A DNA stretch of 64,000 bases from Bifidobacterium breve (GTDB lineage Bacteria > Actinomycetota > Actinomycetes > Nanopelagicales > Nanopelagicaceae), in the NCBI GenBank assembly GCA_945881945.1, contig CAMCVO010000003.1, forward strand, positions 21,058-85,057, written 5' to 3'. Below, in pieces: positions 1 through 8,569 of this stretch. How positions within the stretch are numbered: position 1 is the stretch's first letter; each line of letters begins with the position of its first letter. The notes beneath the pieces are model-generated. The model did no database searches. It was given only the letters and a program-made list of their open reading frames with translations, and was not told the DNA's origin. Both the position numbers and the translations under genes were made by a program.

Positions 1-238
1 CACTTGTGCAAATAACTGCAACATAGTTGTTACTAGCCTTTGATACTCCTAGTGCAAAGAAGGCAGCACCTCGTTCATCAATTTTTACATGCAGGTCAAT
101 TATTTGTTTTTCGGCGGCCTCACCCACCGCGGTAAGTAACGGTGCGTTACGCGACCCAGGGGAAACAACGAAATCACTAACTCCTGCTTCAATTAATTGA
201 CGCAGAACCGCATGGGCCAACTTAGTTGAATTACTCAT
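1..238 (-). CDS. menD: MenD, SEPHCHC synthase, N-terminal fragment (cut by window edge)
   Basis: Only the first 79 codons are present; the gene runs off the left edge. MenD is the thiamine-diphosphate enzyme that joins 2-oxoglutarate to isochorismate in menaquinone synthesis. The visible part has the family's SPGSRNAPL motif (about residues 26-34) and an IDERGAAFFALG segment (about residues 53-64) carrying the Glu that activates the ThDP ring. The ATG overlaps the menC stop by one base (TAATG), so the two are probably translationally coupled. It is third in the menB-menC-menD minus-strand operon. Read directly by reverse-complementing the first 238 bases. Confidence 0.9.
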   Translation of the reverse strand, partial: MSNSTKLAHAVLRQLIEAGVSDFVVSPGSRNAPLLTAVGEAAEKQIIDLHVKIDERGAAFFALGVSKASNNYVAVICTS

Positions 239-1176
239 TATGAAACCTCGGCATATATCTCATTAACTCTATCTTGCCACCAACTCTGTCTTGCTGGCAG
301 CACTTTAAACTCTTCGATTAAATCAGGAACTATTCTTCGGTTTTTAATGTACCCATTCTCTGCTATTAGTGGTTTGCTCGTAACATCTGCTTCAAGCAGT
401 GCAGTAGTTGCTAAACCACATGGACCATAAAGATTTGGAATCGAAGCTGCCAGCGATAAACCATGAGAAATACCGACACTACTATCTAAAGCACTAGAAA
501 TTACTACTGGCAGTTGGATTTTTTCAATTACCTCAAAGGCTGATAAAAAACCACCACTTGGTGCCCACTTAATGATTGCCACATCAGCAACCTCTTTTAA
601 TCTTGTTAAATCAGATCCAAGATATTTTCTAATTGATTCATCAACGGCAATTGGGATTTTTACCGTTTGACGCAATGATTTAAGGTCTGCAATATCTAGA
701 CATGGCTGCTCTACATAATCAATCTGTCCCGGAAACTCTTGTAGATAATTTCTCAAATTGGCAATTGCTTCTTCTAGGTTCCAACCACCATTAACGTCCA
801 ACCGGAATTTTGCGCCAGGTATCTTCCGTAGAACTTCTTGGAGTAAGAATTGATCATTAATAAAGTCATTGACCTTGACCTTGACCGTTGTGCAACCATT
901 AAAGCTAGCCAACAGTGTTGATACTTGATCAACTTTCATATTTGGCAATGTTGCATTTACTTCTACTTCATTACGAACCGGCTTTGGCGCAGGTTTTGTA
1001 GCAGATTCAAGTGCAGCCTTAAGCCAGGTTGCTGACTCCTTATTGTTGTACTCAATAAAAGGTGAGAACTCGCTCCAGCCCTCAGGTCCTTCAAATAATG
1101 CAATTTCACGATTTTTTATCTGTCGAAAATTGTATTTAACTGGAATTGAAACTACTTTGAGTTGAAACGGAAACAT
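238..1176 (-). CDS. menC: MenC, o-succinylbenzoate synthase
   Basis: Dehydrates SHCHC to o-succinylbenzoate in cytosolic menaquinone synthesis. The 312-residue protein is an enolase-superfamily member. The expected catalytic set is visible: a KVK motif at residues 99-101, metal ligands D127 (in RLDVNGGW), E156 (YVEQP) and D179 (VDES), and the second catalytic lysine K203 (IIKWAP). The short N-terminal capping domain precedes the barrel, as usual for the actinobacterial form. It begins 3 bases after the menB stop and shares a base with menD, so it sits in the middle of a three-gene operon. Function is secure given motifs and neighbours. Confidence 0.93.
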   Translation of the reverse strand: MFPFQLKVVSIPVKYNFRQIKNREIALFEGPEGWSEFSPFIEYNNKESATWLKAALESATKPAPKPVRNEVEVNATLPNMKVDQVSTLLASFNGCTTVKVKVNDFINDQFLLQEVLRKIPGAKFRLDVNGGWNLEEAIANLRNYLQEFPGQIDYVEQPCLDIADLKSLRQTVKIPIAVDESIRKYLGSDLTRLKEVADVAIIKWAPSGGFLSAFEVIEKIQLPVVISSALDSSVGISHGLSLAASIPNLYGPCGLATTALLEADVTSKPLIAENGYIKNRRIVPDLIEEFKVLPARQSWWQDRVNEIYAEVS

Positions 1177-1179
1177 TAA

Positions 1180-2058
1180 TTAAGGGCGTTTAGGGAATTT
1201 ATCAAAGTTTGGCTCGCGCTTTTCTTGATAAGCGTTTCTACCCTCTTGACCTTCCTCGGTTAGGTAAAACAACAATGTTGCATCACCTGCTAATTGCTGA
1301 ACCCCAGCTAAGCCATCATCTGCAGCATTTAAGCCAGCCTTTAGTAATCGAAGTGCCATTGGTGAGTGTCTAAGCATCTCTCGTGCCCATGAAACTGTCT
1401 CTGCCTCTAAATCTTTAACTGGGACAACAGCATTTACTAATCCCATATCTAATGCTTCTTGCGCATCGTATTGGCGGCAAAGAAACCAAATTTCTCGCGC
1501 TTTCTTTTGGCCAACATGCGCCGCTAATAACCCGGCTCCATAGCCGCCATCAAATGATCCAACCATCGGACCTGTTTGACCAAACTTTGCATTCTCTGCT
1601 GCAATCGTTAAATCACAAACCACGTGCAAAACATGTCCGCCGCCAATAGCCCAGCCTGCAACCATTGCTACAACTGGTTTAGGGGTTCTGCGAATTTGAA
1701 CTTGTAGATCTAAAACATTTAGCCGACCAATTCCTTTTTTACTTAATTCATCATCACCAAGATAGCCATCATCACCACGAACATTTATGTCACCACCGGA
1801 ACAAAAAGCCTCACTGCCTTCACCTGTGAATATGATTACTCCAACTTGATCATTGTCACGCGCCAAATCAAAGGCCTTGGCTAACTCTTTTAGCGTTTGT
1901 GGGCGAAAAGCATTTCGTACCTCTGGGCGGTTGATTGTAATTTTTGCCATACCTTCAGATACTTGATATCTAATATCTTTAAAATCTTCGCCACCTATGC
2001 CGCTCTCCCACTTTGGAATAGTTCGATCACCAGGTGCTCGTTTAATCGGCTTGCTCAA
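1180..2058 (-). CDS. menB: MenB, 1,4-dihydroxy-2-naphthoyl-CoA synthase
   Basis: Crotonase-fold enzyme that cyclises o-succinylbenzoyl-CoA. The 292 residues include the oxyanion-hole segments SGGD (87-90) and GGGH (139-142) and the MenB signature [15 protein letters not shown] (about 160-174). The Gly in GQTG resembles the bicarbonate-dependent type I enzymes such as E. coli MenB, whereas mycobacterial MenB has Asp nearby (family knowledge; see findings). The start is a TTG preceded by AGGAG with a 6-nt spacer. No better ATG lies upstream, and the N-terminal [10 protein letters not shown] is typical of the family. First gene of menB-menC-menD, diverging from menE. Confidence 0.94.
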   Translation of the reverse strand: MSKPIKRAPGDRTIPKWESGIGGEDFKDIRYQVSEGMAKITINRPEVRNAFRPQTLKELAKAFDLARDNDQVGVIIFTGEGSEAFCSGGDINVRGDDGYLGDDELSKKGIGRLNVLDLQVQIRRTPKPVVAMVAGWAIGGGHVLHVVCDLTIAAENAKFGQTGPMVGSFDGGYGAGLLAAHVGQKKAREIWFLCRQYDAQEALDMGLVNAVVPVKDLEAETVSWAREMLRHSPMALRLLKAGLNAADDGLAGVQQLAGDATLLFYLTEEGQEGRNAYQEKREPNFDKFPKRP

Positions 2059-2064
2059 GAGGTG

Positions 2065-2069
2065 CTCCT
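2065..2069 (-). promoter_or_regulatory. Shine-Dalgarno fixing the TTG start of menB
   Basis: AGGAG on the minus strand lies 6 nt before the TTG at 2058-2056. It supports the TTG as the true start. The divergent intergenic space to menE is only 48 bp, so the menB leader and the menE promoter must overlap. Confidence 0.7.
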
Positions 2070-2106
2070 AAGGTTTTATTCACAATTAGATAAGAGATAG
2101 CCTACG

Positions 2107-3189
2107 GTGATTATGGGAGAAAAAGAACTACGAGAATTAATCCCGATTCAGGCTGAGTGGTCAATCCCACAATTACAAGAAAATTTAGCGGTAGCACTTG
2201 AAGGATCAGGGCCAGCACTTTCTACCGCCACCTTGAGGGTCAAGCAAGTTCCAAGTGAGATTGCACTTGTTGTAAGTACATCAGGCTCAACAGGTACCCC
2301 AAAAGCTGTTGCGATTTCTTCAGCTGCACTAATTGCCTCAACAAATGCTAGCCATAAGTATTTAGGTGCCACACCAGGTGACTCTTGGTCTTTGTTGCTG
2401 CCAACAACTCATATTGCTGGGCTTAATGTATTAATTAGAGCAACCGCACTTGGCTCTAGAGTTATAGATAATCGAAGTAAAGATAATTACATCGATGCAG
2501 ATTTTGTTTCTATTGTTCCAACTCAACTATATAAAGCATTGACCTCTGATGCTAAGTTACTAGAACACTTGACTGCTGCTGAGGCAGTTTTAGTTGGTGG
2601 AGCAACTTTAAGTGAAAAAATCAAAAAAGAGGCTGCGAGTAAGCATATAAAAATTATTACTACTTATGGAATGACTGAAATGAGTGGTGGCTGTGTTTAT
2701 AACCAAAAACCACTAGATGGGGTGGGAATTAAAATTTCTAATCAGGGGTTGATTCAACTTAGCGGGCCAACGATCGCATCTGGATATTTAAATGAGGATG
2801 GAAAAATCTCTGATGAGTTTAAATCTGGGTGGTTTGAAAGTAGTGACTTGGGAGAATTTAATAATGGCGTACTAAAGATTTTAGGCAGATCTGATGAGGT
2901 AATAATTTCAGGGGGTGAAAAGATATCTTTAGTAGAGGTTGAAGAGCTGATTAAAAAAATATTGCCAGGAGTTGAAGTTATCACTTTTGCCATGGCAGAT
3001 GATAAGTGGGGCGATAAATTATGTCTCGCCTCAACCTCGGTGATTAATCAGGAAGAGTTGCGGATAAAAATAGGAAATCTAGCAACCCCCAAAGAACTAT
3101 TTGTTTTTGAATCAATCCCTAAAACTTCAATCGGTAAACCAGATCGAAGGCTGGCTGCCCAAATTGCAAGTAAGATGAGGATTAAATGA
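2107..3189 (+). CDS. menE: MenE-like o-succinylbenzoate-CoA ligase
   Basis: ANL-superfamily adenylating enzyme expected to make OSB-CoA for MenB. The P-loop-like STSGSTGTPKAV is at about residues 57-68, the A5 motif TTYGMTEMSGG near 180, the GRSDEVIISGGEKI hinge near 260, and the C-terminal catalytic lysine in SIGKPDRR. At 360 residues it is shorter than E. coli MenE (about 450), as in other actinobacteria. The start is ambiguous: GTG at 2107 or ATG at 2113, neither with a strong Shine-Dalgarno. Its stop overlaps the menA start by 4 bases. It diverges from menB-C-D, which supports the assignment over other acyl-CoA ligases. Confidence 0.88.
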   Translation: MIMGEKELRELIPIQAEWSIPQLQENLAVALEGSGPALSTATLRVKQVPSEIALVVSTSGSTGTPKAVAISSAALIASTNASHKYLGATPGDSWSLLLPTTHIAGLNVLIRATALGSRVIDNRSKDNYIDADFVSIVPTQLYKALTSDAKLLEHLTAAEAVLVGGATLSEKIKKEAASKHIKIITTYGMTEMSGGCVYNQKPLDGVGIKISNQGLIQLSGPTIASGYLNEDGKISDEFKSGWFESSDLGEFNNGVLKILGRSDEVIISGGEKISLVEVEELIKKILPGVEVITFAMADDKWGDKLCLASTSVINQEELRIKIGNLATPKELFVFESIPKTSIGKPDRRLAAQIASKMRIK

Positions 3190-4034
3190 ATAAATGGATA
3201 ATTGGCGCCAGAGTTAAGACTCTGCCTGCAGCTGTTGCTCCCGTGTTAGTTGGCACCGCCTATGCCACTCAGATTTCCTTGCTAAATGCTGCATTAGCTA
3301 TGACGGTGGCACTATTTCTTCAGATTGCAGTGAACTATTCAAACGATTACTCAGATGGCGTAAAAGGAACAGATGCCAATCGTGTTGGTCCAGTTCGACT
3401 AGTTGCATCTGGTTTAGCGACTGCAAAATCAGTCAAGCAAGCTGCACTTATCTCATTTGTAATAGCTGCAATTGCTGGAACTATTCTGGCAATTAATATT
3501 TCATACTGGCTAATTGCTGTTGGAGCTTTTTCCATATGGGCAGCTTGGGGATACACCGGGGGCAAGAAACCTTACGGCTACTTTGGATTTGGTGAACTTT
3601 CAGTCTTCATTTTTTTTGGCTTAGTAGCAACAGTTGGTAGTTACTACGTTCAAGCGCAAGAAATTAATTGGCAAATTATCTTTCTGGCAATTCCAGTTGG
3701 TGCACAATCTTGTGCGATTTTGGCAGCTAATAACTTACGAGATCTACCCCAAGATGCTCTGGCAGGTAAAAAAACCATGGCGGTTAAAATCGGAGATAAA
3801 AATACTCGGCGTTTTTTTGTGCTTCTCATAGTAATTGCTCAGATTTTTGCTCTTGGAGCCAGCGCAATAACCCAATTAGCCTTTATTTGTGCTCTGTGCC
3901 TGCCACTAACCTACTTAATCAGTAGAGAGGTATTAACTGGCGCTGCCGGTAAAGAGTTAATCTCTGTTTTGACTAGAACCGCAAAATTACAGTTACTAAT
4001 GGCTGTGTTATTGACTACTGCACTCATAATCTAA
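3186..4034 (+). CDS. menA: MenA, 1,4-dihydroxy-2-naphthoate polyprenyltransferase
   Basis: Membrane UbiA-family enzyme that attaches the isoprenoid tail to DHNA. The 282-residue protein is strongly hydrophobic with about eight or nine membrane segments. The first Asp-rich motif is NDYSD (residues 53-57) followed by GVKGTD. The second, NNLRDLPQDALAGKKTM (about 190-206), is typical of MenA rather than of heme O or chlorophyll synthases. It starts in an ATGA overlap with menE, so the two form a coupled pair that completes the naphthoquinone branch begun by menB-C-D on the other strand. Confidence 0.92.
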   Translation: MNKWIIGARVKTLPAAVAPVLVGTAYATQISLLNAALAMTVALFLQIAVNYSNDYSDGVKGTDANRVGPVRLVASGLATAKSVKQAALISFVIAAIAGTILAINISYWLIAVGAFSIWAAWGYTGGKKPYGYFGFGELSVFIFFGLVATVGSYYVQAQEINWQIIFLAIPVGAQSCAILAANNLRDLPQDALAGKKTMAVKIGDKNTRRFFVLLIVIAQIFALGASAITQLAFICALCLPLTYLISREVLTGAAGKELISVLTRTAKLQLLMAVLLTTALII

Positions 4035-4040
4035 AAAGGC

Positions 4041-4046
4041 TAAACT
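4041..4046 (+). promoter_or_regulatory. Putative -10 (TAAACT) for a leaderless PLDc_N gene
   Basis: TAAACT lies 6 nt before the ATG at 4053, and no convincing Shine-Dalgarno is present. A transcript starting 6-7 nt after the hexamer would begin at or next to the A of the ATG. Confidence 0.5.
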
Positions 4047-4052
4047 AAGGGC

Positions 4053-4304
4053 ATGATTAAGTACCTAGTGGTCCTGGTAATAGTTATTGATATTTATACA
4101 TTAATTGATTGCGCTATGACACCACAGGAGAAGGTTCGAAGGTTTCCTAAATGGGCTTGGTTATTGATCATTATTCTTACTGGAATAATTGGTGATATTG
4201 CCTGGTTTGTCGCAGGTAGACCAAAGAGACCTAGACCTAATCGTGGCGGGAATAAGAGAATTATTCCGCCAGATGACAATCCTGATTTTTTAAGAAAGCT
4301 ATAA
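4053..4304 (+). CDS. Small membrane protein with PLDc_N domain
   Basis: The 83-residue protein has two hydrophobic segments (about 3-20 and 33-55) and the sequence WAWLLIIILTGIIGDIAWFVAGRP. This matches the short phospholipase_D-nuclease N-terminal (PLDc_N) domain found alone in many actinobacterial membrane proteins near menA or ccs genes. The C-terminus is basic and proline-rich (RPKRPRPNRGG). There is no catalytic HKD motif, so phospholipase activity is not implied and the role is unknown. The gene converges with and overlaps ccsA by 6 bases (4299-4304). Confidence 0.8.
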   Translation: MIKYLVVLVIVIDIYTLIDCAMTPQEKVRRFPKWAWLLIIILTGIIGDIAWFVAGRPKRPRPNRGGNKRIIPPDDNPDFLRKL

Positions 4305-5198
4305 ACCAGAGTATGTGTGGCGACCTGTTCCCCATACATTTATATAAATGTAATTAAATAGGAATGTAGAGCCGGCAAGTAAACATAACCAAGCTGCTTT
4401 TCTGCCTCGCCAACCAATGGTCACACGAGCATGCAAATAAGCAGCATATGCAACCCAAGTTATAAAGGCCCAAGTTTCTTTTGGATCCCATCCCCAGTAA
4501 CGCCCCCATGCAGCCTCTGCCCAAATTGCCCCAGCAATTACTGAAAATGTCCACAATGGAAATACCAGAGCTACTAATCGATATGAAAGGTTATCTAGTG
4601 ATTCAAGTGTTGGTAATTTCTCAGCCCATACCGGTCTAATACCTTTTTGCTCATATCTGTCAAGAATTAAATATGTACCGGCGATGCAATTAGCAAGTAG
4701 GAAAACACCGCCAGAGATAATCGCTGCTGACACATGAATTACTAACCAAGGTGATTTAAGTGCTGGCATCAGTGGCGCACTTGGTCGGTATAGCAAAGTT
4801 ACTGCAGTTCCCAAAGTTAGTAATGTTGAAAGTGCTGCTGGCAAACCTAACCAACGTAACTTATATTTCTTAAGTGCAAATAAATAAGCACCACTAAATG
4901 TCATCGCTCCAGTTATTGAAAACTCATACATATTTCCCCAAGGAACCCGATTTGCTGAAATTCCTCGAAAAATCACACCAGGTAGCAAAAGTAAGAAACC
5001 TAAAACCATGAAGGCAGTAGCAAGTCTGCCCACTCGCTCTGTCCGTGAAAAATCTAACTTTGTTTTCTTAACAGATTTTGCTGGAGTTTTCACCGACCAA
5101 GCCACCTCTATGGCGTGAGCTAGAAAGGCTAAAGCATAAAATAGGATTGCAGAGTAAATAAGATTATTTGATAACACAGCAGCCGAGTTATCGCTCAT
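4299..5198 (-). CDS. ccsA: CcsA/CcsB (ResC-type) cytochrome c synthase subunit
   Basis: Integral-membrane heme handler of System II cytochrome c maturation. The 299-residue protein has about eight membrane segments. Its diagnostic tryptophan-rich loop WGRYWGWDPKETW is at residues 231-243, flanked by candidate heme-ligand histidines (H155, H256 and the C-terminal GRHTYSG). Translation overlaps the resB stop by 11 bases, so it follows resB in the operon ccdA-resB-ccsA. Partners ResB and CcdA and a thioredoxin-like lipoprotein lie directly upstream. Also called CcsB in some actinobacterial annotations. Confidence 0.93.
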   Translation of the reverse strand: MSDNSAAVLSNNLIYSAILFYALAFLAHAIEVAWSVKTPAKSVKKTKLDFSRTERVGRLATAFMVLGFLLLLPGVIFRGISANRVPWGNMYEFSITGAMTFSGAYLFALKKYKLRWLGLPAALSTLLTLGTAVTLLYRPSAPLMPALKSPWLVIHVSAAIISGGVFLLANCIAGTYLILDRYEQKGIRPVWAEKLPTLESLDNLSYRLVALVFPLWTFSVIAGAIWAEAAWGRYWGWDPKETWAFITWVAYAAYLHARVTIGWRGRKAAWLCLLAGSTFLFNYIYINVWGTGRHTYSGL

Positions 5199-6636
5199 TA
5201 CTCATCTCCTTTACTAAATCTTTAATCTCTTCTTCTAATCCTGGTATGCCATTCTTAGCAAGACCTGCAACCTGAGTCTTTCTTCCTTGCTTAATCCAAA
5301 CTCTTCGCTGCCTTGTAAATAAAGAGATTAACAATCCCAAGATCGCAAGTATTGCACCAATTAATGCAAAACCTTTTCCAGGATCATTAACTATTTGTAA
5401 GTTAACCCAAGAAGTCCATCCTGTAAATGTGACGCTGCCCTCACCAAAGTCATAACTTTCATTTAGTACTAGCGCCTTTAAACCTATGCGCTCCATTTTG
5501 CTGGTATCAATTCGATAAACCGATTGCGGAACTCCAGTATTAAGACCTAAATCACCTTTCCAAATTGCTAACAAAAGTCGAGGATCTAAAACCTCTGGAT
5601 AGGAGGAAAAGCCACCCCGTATTGGATCTCGAGCTGCGGTAGGGAGAAAGGAGGCAACAAATCCAATCTGGGGCTGCATATCAGGGATTTTTATCGCACC
5701 GATTGAAGAAAGATTTCCATCTTGTGGCAAAAATGTTGTTGGGCCATCAAAAATAACTTTGCCTGTTTTATCTTTTACAACCACAGTTGGTGCGTAACCA
5801 TTTGCTTGTAAGTAAATCTTGGTACTTCCATAGGTAAGCGGTTGATTAACCTTAATAACTCTAGTTGTCTCATTAGAGCCAGCAGGGTTGGCTGTTAACA
5901 CTGTTAACTCATAATCAATTGCGGCATTTGTTACCGGGTCATACTCAGCCTTGAAGTCTTTAACTGTTAATGAAAATGGTGGAAGTGAATCTTCGGCTTG
6001 ATACTTACCAAATCCTAAAATGTCATAAGAGGTAGGGGTATTTATAAACCGATCTCCAACATTAACAATTGCATCACCACGACTTCCAAGTAATGATCCA
6101 ACTCCTACTGCAATCAGGATTAAAACTAGTGACAAATGAAAGAGTAGATTTCCACTTTCTCTGGCATATCCCTTCTCTGCTGAAATTGAATTTTCATCTC
6201 TTCTAATCCGAAAGTGCTTCTTCTTTAAATACTTTTCTACCTCGTCTAGCTCTACTTTTTTCATCTCGGTATAAAACTCCATGCGATCTAGATACTTAGG
6301 AGTTAGCGGCGGCTTGGCACCTATCGCCTTTAAATGTTCAATGCTTCGCGGTAGGACGCAGCCAATTAAAGAGATGAACAACAATAAATAGATTGCACTA
6401 AACCAAGGTGAACTAAAAACTTCAAACATGCTGAATCGATCAAGCCAAATTGCAGCCTGCGGGTTATCAATAAAATATTGTCTTACTTGAACTGGATTCT
6501 GACTGCGCTGAGGAAAAAGTGAACCTGGAATAGCTGCAACAGCTAGGAGTAGCAAAAGAATTAGCGCAATACGCATGCTGGTTAGTTGGCGCCAGCACCA
6601 GCGCATAAAAGATCTGCTATCTAATACAGTACTCAT
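5188..6636 (-). CDS. resB: ResB, cytochrome c biogenesis membrane protein
   Basis: Partner of CcsA in heme delivery to apocytochrome c. The 482-residue protein has the ResB pattern: N-terminal WRQLTSMRIALILLLLLAVAAIPG segment, further membrane helices near 70-90 and 160-180, a large extracytoplasmic domain (about 190-420) and a last helix near 425-445 followed by a basic tail. The ATG abuts the ccdA stop (shared base at 6636) and the end overlaps ccsA. All features match known actinobacterial ResB. Confidence 0.92.
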   Translation of the reverse strand: MSTVLDSRSFMRWCWRQLTSMRIALILLLLLAVAAIPGSLFPQRSQNPVQVRQYFIDNPQAAIWLDRFSMFEVFSSPWFSAIYLLLFISLIGCVLPRSIEHLKAIGAKPPLTPKYLDRMEFYTEMKKVELDEVEKYLKKKHFRIRRDENSISAEKGYARESGNLLFHLSLVLILIAVGVGSLLGSRGDAIVNVGDRFINTPTSYDILGFGKYQAEDSLPPFSLTVKDFKAEYDPVTNAAIDYELTVLTANPAGSNETTRVIKVNQPLTYGSTKIYLQANGYAPTVVVKDKTGKVIFDGPTTFLPQDGNLSSIGAIKIPDMQPQIGFVASFLPTAARDPIRGGFSSYPEVLDPRLLLAIWKGDLGLNTGVPQSVYRIDTSKMERIGLKALVLNESYDFGEGSVTFTGWTSWVNLQIVNDPGKGFALIGAILAILGLLISLFTRQRRVWIKQGRKTQVAGLAKNGIPGLEEEIKDLVKEMSNER

Positions 6637-7367
6637 TAGATTATTGGTATGAATCCACTAATTAAATCTCGCAAGCTATTCATTAATTTATCCCATAGGT
6701 CTGAGACCTGCAGCAGGCCAATTAAAATCAAGAAACCTCCACCAAATTTTGTTATAGCGCTACCGTGGCTTGAAATAAATTTTCGCATTGGCTCTGCCTT
6801 ATCTAAAAACAACCCCATCAATATGAAAGGAAGACCAAGGCCAAAACAGTAAGCGGCAGAAAGAATTGCTCCTCGTTGAGCAGTTGCACTCTGGATAGCT
6901 AAAACTTGAACTGCGCCAAGTGTTGGTCCAATACAAGGGGTCCAACCAATTCCAAAAGCAAAACCAAGAAGTGGTGCAAAAGCTAATCCGCTGCGCATTC
7001 GCCAGGCAGGCTTAAAGCTTCTATAAAATCTCTCACTGAGTAAGAAGATAAAACCAAGTCCAATTGTGAGTAACCCAAGGGCAATAGAGAGCGGCCTTGA
7101 GTTCTCCGCAATTTTTGAGCCTAAGCCACCAAACAATGCTCCGTATGAAATAAACAATAAAGTAAAGCCTGAGACAAATAGCAATGATCCCAGAAAAACT
7201 CTACTTCTACTCTTTACATCACTCATACCGGATGCATAGGAAAGATAACCAGGAACTAGTGGAATCACGCAAGGAGAAAAGAAAGAAACTAAACCTGCCA
7301 AGGCTGCAACCAACATAGCCACCAAAAGATTGGCATCAAAAATCTGATCTATTAAAAACTCAATCAT
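6636..7367 (-). CDS. ccdA: CcdA, thiol-disulfide electron transporter
   Basis: Carries reducing equivalents from cytoplasmic thioredoxin to the extracytoplasmic thioredoxin-like partner so that apocytochrome c cysteines stay reduced. The 243-residue, six-helix protein has the two redox cysteines in their conserved settings: FSPCVIPLVPG (C33) and GWTPCIGPTLGA (C145). It overlaps the upstream TlpA-like gene by 8 bases and abuts resB, placing the electron-transfer branch ahead of the ligation branch in one operon. Confidence 0.94.
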   Translation of the reverse strand: MIEFLIDQIFDANLLVAMLVAALAGLVSFFSPCVIPLVPGYLSYASGMSDVKSRSRVFLGSLLFVSGFTLLFISYGALFGGLGSKIAENSRPLSIALGLLTIGLGFIFLLSERFYRSFKPAWRMRSGLAFAPLLGFAFGIGWTPCIGPTLGAVQVLAIQSATAQRGAILSAAYCFGLGLPFILMGLFLDKAEPMRKFISSHGSAITKFGGGFLILIGLLQVSDLWDKLMNSLRDLISGFIPII

Positions 7368-7899
7368 TTACTAGTACCTTATCCAACATTTTCTTTAAGC
7401 CGGCCACTGTTACCTCACCACTTATTCTTACCGCAACTTTCCCATCCTGATCAATTATTAGCGTGGTAGGAATTGCGTTTGGGATCAGTGAGCCACCAAA
7501 ACCAATTAACAAAGAATCATCAATAAATGTTGGAAATGTTAGATTAAATGTTTCATAAAATGCCCTAGCTGATGAGAGATTATCTCTAGTCAAAATTCCA
7601 GCAAATTGGACCTGTGGGTAATTAACTGAAAACTCTTGCAGTACTGGCGCTTCAGCACGGCAGGGTGCACACCAAGATGCCCAGACATTAACCACTGTTA
7701 CTTGATTTGAATTAAGAGTAATTTCTCCAGTAGTTAAAGTAGGACCAGATAATATTGGGGCACTTTTTCTTTGATCTTTTTCAACAAAAGTGGCAATACC
7801 ACTACCTGATATAAATGAATTTTCATTCACGCTTGATAATCCTCCACCAGCGCAGCCAGTTAACAAGAATAGGCAGAGTAGTGCTGAAATTAATTTCAT
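7360..7899 (-). CDS. TlpA/ResA-like thioredoxin-fold lipoprotein
   Basis: The 179-residue protein has an N-terminal lipoprotein signal with lipobox LLTGC (C16) and a thioredoxin fold with the WCAPC active site (C77, C80), followed by a cis-Pro region near AIPTTL. It is expected to be anchored outside the membrane and to receive electrons from CcdA, which is encoded next. Most likely it reduces apocytochrome c disulfides (ResA role), but TlpA-like reductants can serve other substrates. It overlaps the histidine phosphatase upstream by 4 bases. Confidence 0.88.
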   Translation of the reverse strand: MKLISALLCLFLLTGCAGGGLSSVNENSFISGSGIATFVEKDQRKSAPILSGPTLTTGEITLNSNQVTVVNVWASWCAPCRAEAPVLQEFSVNYPQVQFAGILTRDNLSSARAFYETFNLTFPTFIDDSLLIGFGGSLIPNAIPTTLIIDQDGKVAVRISGEVTVAGLKKMLDKVLVND

Positions 7900-8519
7900 T
7901 TTTTAATAGGTAATAGGTGTTGTGCGGGCTCAGAGTAGGAGACACCATTAACCATTCCATTTGAATCTAATTCAAATGATGTAACTGAGGCTAATGAGCA
8001 CTCACGTTTCCTTGGATCATGAAGTAGTCGCCTACCCTCAACAGCTGAACGTAGTATCCAAATCGGTAGTTGATGTGAAACGCAAATGGCATCCTTGCCA
8101 CCTGCGGCATCTCGAGCTGCGAACAATGCTTTTAACATTCTATTAATTATTTGATCATATGGCTCTCCCCAGGAAGGTCGCCAAGGGTTATACAAATAGC
8201 GCCAAGACTTAGGGTGTTTGAGAACCCCACTACCTAATTCAAATCTTTTGCCTTCAAAGATATTACTTGCTTCAATTAAATTCTTATCAATTGTTAGTTG
8301 CAACCTATGGTTATCAATAATTGGTGCAACAGTTTCTTGTGCACGTTGGAGTGGTGAAGAGTGAATTGCTCCTAAATTTAAGTTTTTTGACCACTGCGCA
8401 ATGACCTGGGCCATTTGAATACCACGCTCGCTTAATCGCCAACCTGGTTGAAGTCCATAAAGAATTTTCTCCGGATTATGAACCTCACCATGTCTAATGA
8501 AGTGAATTATCTGCGCCAT
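7896..8519 (-). CDS. Histidine phosphatase family protein (phosphoglycerate-mutase-like)
   Basis: The 207-residue protein carries the RHGE catalytic motif at residues 9-12, a second conserved region with HSSPLQRAQET (about 54-64), and the second histidine in CVSHQLPIW (about 148). It belongs to the two-histidine branch of the family; the substrate cannot be read from sequence. It is often the first gene of actinobacterial tlpA-ccdA-resB-ccsA operons, as here. A minus-strand TATGCT lies 6 nt before the ATG, suggesting a leaderless start for the whole operon. Confidence 0.88.
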   Translation of the reverse strand: MAQIIHFIRHGEVHNPEKILYGLQPGWRLSERGIQMAQVIAQWSKNLNLGAIHSSPLQRAQETVAPIIDNHRLQLTIDKNLIEASNIFEGKRFELGSGVLKHPKSWRYLYNPWRPSWGEPYDQIINRMLKALFAARDAAGGKDAICVSHQLPIWILRSAVEGRRLLHDPRKRECSLASVTSFELDSNGMVNGVSYSEPAQHLLPIKK

Positions 8520-8525
8520 GAGGTA

Positions 8526-8531
8526 AGCATA
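8526..8531 (-). promoter_or_regulatory. Putative -10 (TATGCT) for a leaderless histidine phosphatase/ccs operon
   Basis: TATGCT on the minus strand with a 6-nt spacer (TACCTC) to the ATG at 8519. It lies 27 bp from the opposing hexamer at 8558, so two divergent promoters share a 50-bp interval. Confidence 0.5.
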
Positions 8532-8557
8532 AAGCAGTGGAATTCAGGCTCGTTCGC

Positions 8558-8563
8558 TAGGGT
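8558..8563 (+). promoter_or_regulatory. Putative -10 (TAGGGT) for a leaderless HAD gene
   Basis: TAGGGT with a 6-nt spacer (AGTGAT) to the ATG at 8570; no Shine-Dalgarno is visible. Confidence 0.5.
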
Positions 8564-8569
8564 AGTGAT

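Noticed and set aside
4053..4304. Phospholipase D enzyme
   Set aside because: Only the short PLDc_N membrane domain is present; there is no HKD catalytic motif.
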